A stretch of 55,000 nucleotides of DNA from Symbiodinium natans (Eukaryota; Sar; Dinophyceae; Suessiales; Symbiodiniaceae), in the NCBI GenBank assembly GCA_905221605.1, contig CAJNDS010000924.1, positions 786,209 to 841,208 on the forward strand. Reading direction: 5' to 3'. How positions within the stretch are numbered: the stretch's first letter is position 1; each line of letters begins with the position of its first letter. Under the pieces are notes generated by a model. It was given only the letters and a program-made list of their open reading frames with translations. It was not told the DNA's origin and made no database searches. The translations under genes were made by a program, and so were the position numbers. Positions 10,701 through 21,900 of the stretch are shown here, one piece after another.

Positions 10701-13700
10701 TAAACCCTAAACCCTAAACCGAGGGTGGGGTGTGCCTAAACAACTTGGAGTCTCTTCCTCTCCCCTAAACCCTGAACCCTAAACAGTAAAGGTTAAATCC
10801 TAAACCCTAAACCCGCAGCCGCAGCTTGGGTCCTTGAACCGCAGCTTGGGTCCTTGCATGCGTATGTGAAAGTGCTGTTGTTGCATACCCGCGCGGCTGG
10901 GGGAGGGGACCCCTCAACTCTGTAGTCCCTAAACCCTAAACCCTAAACCCTAAACCCCAAACCCATAAGTCCCAGAAATCCTTAAAGCCCACACTCCTTA
11001 AGGATCCTGCAAGCCCCAGAAGTCAGCTCAAGAGACCAAAGGAGGGACCCTTATAAGGGACCGTAGCGTTCTTTAGGGGCTATTTCGGGGCTACCTATAG
11101 GTATATAGGCACAATATAAGTCATATATAGGGGTTATATAGGGGTTATATAGGGGTTATATAGGGGAATCTGGGCCCCGTGCAAGACCCTGTGGAGAAGC
11201 AGCAGCTGTCGCAGGTGCTGCAGGATCCAGGTCCTGTCTTCAGGACGCCTGAGAGAAAAGCGCAAGTCAGAAAAGCGAGACGCCTCCCGAGCTGAAGAGG
11301 CTCGCGCCAGATCGCAGCAGGTGGCCAGGCATCGCAACTCACTGGCGAGCGTATTGTCTCCGATGGCATCGCGTCTGAACAAGAGAGCAGACAGAGCAGC
11401 TACCCTAAACCCTAAACCCGAACCCTAAACCCTACGTCTGCTTCCTTGCCGAGAGAGACCGAGGGAGCACCCAGACCCTAAGGCATGCCGTTTCAGGCGG
11501 TTTCCCTAGAAGGCTTCTAGGGTCCCTCCGTATACCCTGCTACACCCTGACCCCTAGACCCCCCCAAGTGCCCTAAACCCGCAAATGTGGTTTGACGTAA
11601 ACCCCCGAACCCCAAATCCCAAGCCCCAAATCCCAAACCCCAGACCCCAGACCCCAGACCCCAAACGCTAAACCCTAAACCCTAAACCCTAAACCCTAAG
11701 CCCTAAGCCCCAAGCCCTAAGCCCTAAGCCTTGCAGGTCGAGATCATTGTCATTGACGACGGCAGCGAGCCGGCGTTGCAGCCCATCACCGAGCCGTACC
11801 CGCAGGTGAAGCTGCCAGGGCCCCAACTTAGGGCTTCAGTTACCCTAAACCCTAAACCCTATAAACCCTAAACCCTAAACTCCTTTGCTGCCCTTGTAGT
11901 GGGATTGAGGTGACTAGAGGTAACCTAGAATTGTTCTTGGTTCTTTCCTGCACACCCCTCACCCCGAACGAGACATGAATACCGCTCTCTTGTCTTGACC
12001 CCTAAGAACTGCACCCTAAACCCTAATTACTAAGCCCGACACCCTATCTAGGGTACCCTGTATACCCTTAAGAAAGGGAAGTATACCTTGTCTTTTGGGC
12101 TGACTTACCATTTTTCAATGTGTAAGGTTACTCTACGTGAGCCCCAAACTGCGTTTTTGCAGTCCCGTATTTGTAGACTGGGCCCATAGCGTGCCCAGGG
12201 TACGCCACGACCAGCGGCGGGGCCTCATCAAGACACTTGGCATGTTTCTTTTTCCGGATTTCGGGTGAGGGCTGTGTGGTGGCACAGATTTCTCTGTTGG
12301 GCCCGGAGGCCCAAACCCGAAACCCTAAACCCTAAACCCTAAACCTTAAAACCCCCCTAAACCCCAAACCCTACCTAAACCCCAAACTAAACCCTGAAAG
12401 CCTTCGGGCACCACGCTTTAGTATCAAAGTTGCGTTGGGGGCTATTGTGCTTTCAGTCTTTGCGAAACCGGACAGCCTGACAATGCTAGATCCACCCCTA
12501 TATGCCTATATGCCTATTTGTATGTGTATATATATATATATCTATGTATACATAGATAATATGTATATGTATGTATGCATGCACGCATGCATGCATGCAT
12601 GACATATACATATATATATATACACATGTACCTATGTATATATATATATATATGCATCTATATATATATATACATACATATATATATATATATTACACAC
12701 ATACATGCATACATACATACATACATACATACATACATACATACACACATACGTACGTACATGCATGCATGCATGCATGCAGGTATGTACGTATGTATGT
12801 ATGTGTGTGTATAGCTATAAATAAATACATATGTATATAGAGAGAGAGATCTACCCATACCATTGCACACATATGTGTGTGTGCCTATATATAGAGAGAG
12901 AGAGAAAAAAGTTATAGTGTATATATATATATATATACATATACATATGTACATATATATATATATATGTGTGTGTGTGTTGTTAGATATGTGGAGTTTT
13001 CATGAATGCATCGGTATATGTATAAACCCCGCGGAGTGAGCCCCAAACCCCGAAGAATCATTACAGATTGGGATGTTCCCCGGTTATACTTATACTAACA
13101 GCCCTGAATCGGGATGATAGTCGGGGGTACTATAATTAGCGTTTAGGATTTAGGGTTTAGGGTTTAGGGTTTAGGGTTTAGGGTTTAGGGTTAGTACAAG
13201 GGGGAACATCCCAAACTACAGCGTTTTCTCACGAAGAGGGCCCCGAGTCTGCTTTGGGCGGCGCAAGAGCCCTCGTTTCGTCCGTTGCTTGGAAACCGGA
13301 AGCCCTGAACCCTAAAGAAGGGTTTAGGGTTCAGGGTTAGGGTTTAGGGTTTAGGGTTTAGGGTTTAGGGTTTAGGGTTTAGGGTGTAGGGTTTAGGGTT
13401 TAGGGTTTAGGGTTTAGGGTTTAGGGTTTAGGGTTTAGGGGCCCCAAAACCCTCGGCGCACATAGGGAAAATCTGGGCATCCGACAGTCGGTGTAAAGAA
13501 TGTGTTTCGGCAACCCTAAATAGAAAGCCTTTTACCCCAAAGACTAAGGCTCTTAACCCTAAACTTACACAGGGCCCCATAAAAATCCCAAGATATGAAG
13601 TCGCGTTTGCAAGGTCCAAAGTGGAGGGGGGCAACCTGGCTACTGGCGATATGCCACTGGGCTCAGACAACCGAACAGGTGGTCAGTTCTCCAACATGTA

Positions 13701-16700
13701 GACCAATTTGGGGTCCTTATGATATCGGCCCCTCTCACTTAGGGTACCCCAAGAGGGACTCCGTTCTAGTGTGATTCGACTGCCATGATTATGTACATTC
13801 TGATTTTTGGGTGGTGGGTTCACTATTCTAAGCTTTGCACTCATACAATTATGCTTTAGGGTTTGGGGCTTAGGGCTTGAGGTTCCGGTGCTCTCGCCCT
13901 TGTTTTCGGGTTTGGGGTTAAGGGCCGTTTAGGGTTTACGTTTCACGGATAGGGCTTGGGGTTTAGCAAGGGTTGATTTGGGGTCCGTGGGTTGCCGATT
14001 GGGAGGGTTTAGGGTTTAGGATTTCGGGTTTAGGCTTTAGGCTTTAGGCTTTAGGCCTCAGGGTTTAGCAGCACAGCTGAGGATCATGTTCCTGGACGCA
14101 CATGCCGCTTGCTGGAAAGATATTGCCAAAACCGAAGAGCTTTCGTACCCATTCGGCTAGACATGTTGGTTTTACATCTGTTTGGTCCACGCGAAAATCC
14201 ACATAGGTCGCACGTTGTGTTGTCGTGCGGATGTTGGTGTCCCCCAAACCCTAAACCCTAAACCCTAAACCCTAAACCCTAAACCCTAAACCCTAAACCC
14301 TAAACCCTAAACCCTAAACCCTAAACCCTAAACCCTAAACGTCAAGTTTCGCATGCGCCTCGGGATGCCGATGCCTAGGTTTTTTGGGCACATGTGCCTA
14401 GGGTATATCTGGGGGTTTCCGAAATAGGGTGTCCTTTTGGAGGTTTCTCTACTACGGGCTATAGTACTGGGGGTATATTGGGGGTACCCGGTTTAGGGTT
14501 TAGGGTTGAAGGGTTTAAGGGTTTAGGGTTTAGCGTTTAGGGTTTAGGGGTATTCTGAGAAAGGCCCAGATATAATTCAGGGCTTCGGGTCCAGAGTATG
14601 AGGGTTTCGGCTTAGGGTTTGGGGTGTTCGGGATCTGGGGAGCTCAACCCCAGACCCTAAACCCTAAACCCGAAACCCGAAACCCTAAACCCTAAACCCT
14701 AAAGCCTAAACCCTAAACCCTAAACCCTTACCCTAAAAGGGAAGCACAGCCATGCCATTCATCCAATGACGCGCGAGGTCAAGCCAAGTCGAAGTGGCCT
14801 GGCGGCACCTCACTGCTTCAGCTCGGAACAGGGTTTAGGGTTTAGGGTTTAGGGTTTAGGGTTTAGGGTTTAGGGTTTAGGGTTTAGGGTTTAGGGTTTA
14901 GGGTTCAGGGTTTAGGGTTTAGGGTTTGGGGCTTCGGGTTTGGGGTTTAGGGTTTAGGGTTTGGGGTTTGGGGTGAACCCCCCTTCTTGGAGTCATTTTC
15001 ATAAAGGGAATCTTACCATGTGCATCTGCGGGTCCACTCTAGGGGTTCCCTATTTTCCTACACCCCCATCTAGAGCTTCCCAAAGAGCCCAATACCCCTT
15101 AACTAAGGAAGATTCCTTAAATCATTCCAAGGATCCCTTTATCTATATCCCCTTGGGAATTATCTTCTTGCTTAGATAAACCCAAGAGAATTTAAAAATT
15201 TTATTTTGATTGAGGTTCTAAGGGGGTGTATAGTTATAGTTTTAAGGTATGTTCCTTAGTTAAGGAGTATAAAGGGCTCTCAGGGTCTCCCATGAATCCT
15301 AACTTAGAATCCCCGGATTATTTTAAGGTGTATTCAAACATTCCAAAAAAAGGGGTAGTGGGTTTCTTGGGGATGTTCCTGAAGCCGAAACATTTACAAA
15401 AAGGTTTATGGTTTTGAGTTTACAGTAGGGTTTAGGGTCTAGGGTTTAGCGCTCCTTGCTTAAGAAACACCCCCCCCCCCCAAGGAAAAAAAAGCAACAT
15501 ATTCCTCCTTATACGGGCAATGTCGGGGTTTTGGTTTCATTCATTTTTTTTTGGGGGGGGGGGGGGGGTGGGGGTTCTTCAGCGAATAGTAGCCTAGGAG
15601 TTTAGATTCAACTCGCCTAAACCCTCAACCCTCAACCCTCAACCCTAAACCCTAAACCCTAAACCCTAAACCCTAAACCCTAAACCCTGAGTCTGGGGGG
15701 GGGTTCAGAGTTGAGGTCTCCAAACGGTTTCTTCTTCGGTGCCGGAGCTCGATCATCCCGACCCGGACCCAAGGGCTGACCTTGGTAGCCTTTAAAAAGC
15801 TTAGCCTACGAAGCCCTGAACCCTAAACCCTAAACCCTAAACCCTAAACCCTGAACCCTAAACCCTAAACCCTAAACCCTAAACCCCCCCAAAAGCTAAG
15901 CAAGTCGCTGCACTTAGACTGGTATCATCCGATTCTTCGTCCTGGCCTCAGTCGGTGGGTTGGACACCCCAACCTACCCTTGCTGGGTTTAGGGTTTAGG
16001 GTTTAGGGTTTAGGGGATAGGACATGGCAAGGCCTTGGACATTTTATGCTTCGCCCTGAGTGGGTGCAAAGGCTCAGATTTCGCAATCTTTTTTCAGAGG
16101 GTTCATGTGGCCGACTCAGCATTTGATGGTTTCTAGGGCCCATCACTGCAGGTACTTAGCGAATCATAGAGCGTTCTTAAAGGATGCAAGCCGGGGTCCG
16201 TATATGTACCTTGTAGTCCCTATATACCGAAGTAACCCCTTCATTACCCAGGTACCTTCTCAGGGTCCCTCCTTTTGTCCCTTGAGTACTTTATTTATTT
16301 ATCTATTTTTATTTTTTTGGGGGGGGAAAGGGGTAAATTTGAGGACCAGAGCTCAGGGAACCGCCCACCCCGCCTTGAGACTTTAAACATGACGGACGGT
16401 ACCTTAAATCACATGAGGGATCGCGAATGCCACAGTCTAAGGAACACTCTTGAAAGCACGTCCAGGAACCCTACATAATTTCAGACGTTCTATATATATA
16501 TATATGTGTAGTTGAGAAATTGCTTGCATAGGTTATATTCAGAAGTGTCAGTTGTGAGGCACAAGCAAAAAATCAAACTAGCACGATTTCCGGAAGCGTG
16601 CAGGAAGTGAACACAGCTTTTCGGCGATTGGTTTGGAGGTAGGGAGCCCTAAACCTAAGACTAGGGTTCAGGAGGTTTTTGGGGGTTTAAGGTTTAGATC

Positions 16701-18930
16701 CCGATGGCTTAACCAAGCCATGCGAAGGGCACGTCAACATCAACTACAAGAGAGTGGTTGCACCAAGGCTGCAAGAGGACCTTCCTTCCCTAAACCCTCA
16801 ACCCTCAACCCTGAACCCTAAACCCTAAACCCTAAACCCTAAACCCTAAACCCTAAACCCTAAACCCCTAAACCCTAAACCCTAAACCCTAACCCCTAAG
16901 CCTTTCCACAAGCAGGTCTCCAAGCAATGCAGCATGATCTTCGAAGCTACGAATCAAGCAATGCACGCACCACAGCTGAGCGAAGAAAGGTACCCATCAT
17001 CCCCATCCTGGATGGTCTCTTGGTCGCATACCGTGGGTTTTGTTTCGGGCTCGATGTGATCTCAGAACAAGTTGGGCGGGGGGGCGGGGGGGCTTTCCGG
17101 AAATCGGGGTACCCAGATTGGGGGTTCCCATAGTAGGGACTTAGGTGTTTTTGGGGATATTGTAGGGCTGCCCCGAAATTATTCCTGAAATTCCCAACCC
17201 TAAACCCCAACATTTGCTAGGCCGGTCTCCCGCTTGATGTATTTGCCATCCTCGACCCCCCCCCCCCACCCCCCTACCGAAATCGAACCCGAAATCCTAA
17301 AGTCTAAACCCTAAACCCTAAACCCTAAACCCTAAACCCTAAGCCTCAGCCCTACTCCCCCTGGGTAGCCCATTGGTACCCTTTACATTTTTTGGTTCTG
17401 GGTTCCCTTATCAAGTATTTTCCAAGCCCCCCAAAAGGGTGCCTTTAGCATGTTAATATGGTTCCTGGGCTACCTAGACCCAGAAACATCCACTCTAGTC
17501 GGCCATGCGACGTTTGTGAGATCGGTTGTATCCGAAGGCCGTAGACGCGCAGCTTTGCTCCGAACTTGTCGCAGTCTTAGCACTCAACCCTGAATCTAAG
17601 GGTAGTTACATGGGCCCTGAATTACAAGTTGGGGGGTCCCCGTTTAAGGGCCCATATTCAGGGACCATGTAATTAACCTTAGATCAAAGGAAGATTTCGG
17701 AGCCTATAAAAAGCGTGCCCCTATCATATAAGAGGTTGCGGTTGGGTCGGTGAGTGGCTGGTGAGTGGCATGTGAGGCACATGTGAGGGGATGTCTCGGG
17801 GAAGAGCAAATGAGAAGCTTGTAAGGTCAAAAAGGGCTGAGGCTTGGCTATCCTGTGTAAGCATGTTTTTGCGTCGACCCTGTCTTTGAGTAAGCTCTCG
17901 TGAGAATTCAACCCGATCCAGGGTTAGTCAGGGCCCCGTTTTTTTGTCAGTCGAACGGGCGCAGCATTCGTCACGCAAGCTCTCGTCGCTCGAACTCCAA
18001 GACCAGGCCCGCAGAAGGCTCGAAGCAGCCAGAGGCCCGTAAGTGGCTCGCGAATGGCTCTATATAGGCTTGTAAGTGGCGCGAAGGCCCATGAGGGGCC
18101 CGTAAGTTCGCAAGGGGCCTGAGCGGCACGTAAGCGGCATGTAAGTGGCATGTAAGCGGCACGTAAGTGGCCGTAAGTGGCGCGTAAGTGGTAAGTGGCA
18201 CGTAAGTGGCACGTAAGCAGCCCGCAAGTTGCCAAGGGTCCCCGTAGGAGGCCCGTGTTGAAGCCAGCACAAACCTGTGCAGGAGACCCATGCAGCATCT
18301 GCCAAAAAACACCAGAACTTAGAAGTCAGGCAGCCTGCTCTTAGCCTCTCCCTGAAAAACACCAAAGGTTACGTACTCTCCTTACCCACACGACCTGCTC
18401 TTACATAGCCTCTCCTTGAAAAAACACCTAAACTTACATACTCTCCTTACCCAAGGGACCCGATCTTATGTGATAGGGGCACGCTTTTTATAGGCTCCGG
18501 AAGCTTCCTTTGATTAGACTACATTGCATTTGCGTTTTGCGTTTTGCGTTGTGCGTTTTGTGTTTTGCGTTTTGCGTTGTGCGTTTTGCGTTTTGCGTTT
18601 TGCGTTTTGCGTTTTGCGTTTGTGTTTGTCCCCGTTTGGCCTTCAACCTTCCTTTCACCATCCCTTCTATGGCACCCCAGTACAGCCACAACCACTGTTC
18701 TGCCCGTTTAGGATCAAGGGTTTAGGGTTTAGGGTTATAGAGTTTAACGGTTAGGGCAGGGTTTGGGGTTCTCGAATGGGCTGAGTCAGGAGAGAAGTGG
18801 ACGATCAACAGCCGCGCAGCGGGCGCAGCGTCGTTGCATGGAGGGCTGAGAAGTGAAGACTCATACAGGGTTTAGGGTTTAGGGTTTAGGGTTTAGGGTT
18901 TAGGGTCTTTACAAAATTAGCGGTATGTGT

Positions 18931-18961
<31 letters not shown>

Positions 18962-21900
18962 TCCGAGTCATCTGGGGTGCATACGGGATGACCCTAAACC
19001 CTAAACCCTAACCCCTGGGAGGATCCCAACAAAGTAGAACCCCCAACAGTACCCTATACTACTATCGGGTCATTCTTAGGAACCCTTACAGGGATCTACT
19101 TTTTTGGGATCCTCCCAGGGGTCTGGGCCTTGTTCAAGGTCTTTGAGGGCTCGACACTGGCAAAGGGGTTCAAATGGCACATCCCTCGGTGCTTGAGGTT
19201 CAGAAACCCACAGGACTCGCATGTGCAAACATTGAGTTGAACCCCTGAATGCTGTAGCGGCGCCCCAAGATAGTATTTTTTTGAAGTTAAAAGAAAACGA
19301 ATGGGCACTCTCCCAAGTAGGGGTACCCTTAATATACCCCCAAAGTAGTATAAGTCTGATTCTGGGAACCCCCCAACAGGATACCCCCCCCCCCCATTCT
19401 CGGAACGCCCCTAAAAATCAAGAGGTCAAGCTGATGTTCGACTACCCTAAACCCTCAACCCTGAAACCCTATGCGAGGTCAAGATGATGTTCGACTGGAA
19501 GCTGCACTTCAAGTGGTTTGACGACGGAAACGATCTGGTGCCCTGTATGAGCGGCGGGCTCTTTGGCATCACGTGCCTTGGCAATCCTCTAGCATCGCGT
19601 CTTCCTTATGAGGGCAATATGGGGATTTTTGTTGTCTACTTTTGGGGGGGGTTACGGTTTAGGGTTCAGGATTTAGACCCAAAGAGCCCGATACCCCTTA
19701 ATGAAGGAATAGACCTCAAAAAGATCTACAGATCCTTGGGTTCCTCCTTATGAGGGCAATATAGGGATGATTATTATTCTACGGCTTTGGGTTTTTAAGC
19801 AAATAGTCGTCTAGTTCGGGGTCCTATAGCAGAATGGCAATGCAGGGACTCTTATGTTCTACTCTTTTCAGTTTTTTAAGCAGATAGTCGTCTAGTTGGG
19901 GTCCTATAGCACAATAGACCCAAAGAGCCCAATACCCCATAATTATGGAGTATGCCTTAAACTGTTCTAGGGATTTAAGGCGTATTCCCTTTCAAGGTGC
20001 GTTTGGCTCTTTGGGAAGTCTAGTTGGGGGTGGGGGGGGAGGTCCAAGTATCTGAGTATCTGCTAGTTTTGGCATAAGGTGCCTTTTCTCAAAATTTGGC
20101 AGGGTGCAGATGTGTTATCAGGGCCCGTGGACCTGAGCAGGAGAATCTTCCTACATTTGTCACTAGGACGCTCAGCTTTACCTTTATTCCAAAGAAAATG
20201 AAGGTGGCGGCCTAGTACATTCACAAGATCGCAGGCCAGCGTTCCGTGATAAAGGGGCTCATATTGCAGCGTCGTGCCTTGCCCATTCCAAGGAAGCAGT
20301 GGTGGCACGAGTCGGGTGAGCAGCTCATCTTGCACCAGATGTTAGGCTCTCAGCTGAGCCCCTCAGAGGGGCCCCTGACCTCTAAAACCTTCCACCCCAG
20401 ACCCTAAGCCCTAAAACCCTAAAACCCTAAACCCAAAACCCTAAACCCCAAACTCTCAACTCCTTGAGAAATCGCCTTGTGAAGAGTTTTCCAGACGTCC
20501 TTCATGCCTAAGTCGTCAGGATTAGGCCTCAGGGCTTGAGGCTTAGGGCTTAGGGCTTGGGGGCTTAGGGGCTTAGGGGCTTAGGGTTTTAGGGTTTTAG
20601 GGGCTTAGGGTTTTAGGGGCTTAGGGTTTTAGGGTTTTAGGGGCTTAGGGGCTCAGGGGCTCAGGGGCTTAGGGGCTTAGGGGCTTAGGGGCTAGGCTTT
20701 ATGGCTTGCAATGGCATGCACCCAGGTACGACTATGGTATGAACATGTGGGGCGGAGAGAACATCGAGCAATCGATCCGAGTGTGGCTCTGCGGTGGGGA
20801 GATCTTCGTTGCCAGAGCCACGGCAGATACTTGGAGGTTCGGTACTTATAACCCCGAATTCTAAGTAGGTGTTATTTTACTTAGAGGACTTAGGGTTGCT
20901 TAGAAGAACCTCAATTATAAGAAAGTCAGAACCTACTTAGAGGACTTAGGGGGGGCTTAGAAGCAGCGTTATCATTGGGGGCCATAAGCACTCCTAGCTT
21001 TCCCTTTAGAGCTCCTGAGAGCAGGGGTCTTTAGAGTTGAAGATCAGGAAAACGGTGGCTTTTGACTTAGGCGGAAAGTGATGGTAAGGGAATTCCCGTG
21101 CACCTGCTCCTTTGGCAGGGTTTAGGGTTTAGGGTTTAGGGATTAGGGATTAGGGTTTAGGGTGTACCTTGTTAAGGCCCTTACATGAGCAGCTGTTCAC
21201 AAGACTTTTCTCCAAGGTCCGCGCGGTGCCTAAACCCTAAACCCTAAACCCTAAACCCTACACCCTACACCCTACACCCTAACTCACCTCCAGGGCCTTC
21301 CCCCGAGGAAGGCAATTTGCAAGGATAGTGTATTTTGCATACGTATGGGATTTCCGAAAATCGGGTTTAGGGTTTAGGGGTTAGGGGCTGGGGTTAGGGT
21401 TTAGGGTTTAGGGTTTAGGGTTTAGGGTTTAGGGTTTAGGGTTTAGGGTTTAGGGTTTAGGGTTTAGGGTTTAGGGTTTAGGGTTTAGGGTTTCCCTTTT
21501 TGAGCCTCACCAAAGACTTTTGGAGTTTGGGTTTTCGGGGCTCAGTGATCCCCAGGTTGGAATTGGGGGGGGGGGGGGGGGGGTTGGGGGTTAGGGTTGA
21601 GACCTGATGATTGTCGCGATTCATCACCAAGGAAATTCCCAGATAGGCCATGTCTTTCGCTCCGAGTTCCCGTACCAGATCAATGGCACTGAAACCCGGC
21701 AGAAGAACAGGTTTGGGTTTGGGGGAAGGTTGATTCAGGATCTAGGTTTAGGGTTTACAAGTTTTTTGGCGTCCTAAGTAGGGTTGTGTGATACTCCAGA
21801 TTTCGCCTATTTTGGGCTTGCAGAACAGGATCTTTTGTAGGCTTTTTTCCTGAGGGAGCCTGAGGAAAGCCCAACCCGAAACCCTAAGCCGCCATGTGTT

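Noticed and set aside
12571-12954. Tyr/Ile/His-rich frames on both strands
   Set aside because: Translation of TA, ACAT and GCAT microsatellites.
17924-18365. Three overlapping minus-strand frames of 100-124 residues
   Set aside because: All run through the GTAAGTGGC minisatellite; the peptide is periodic in every frame.
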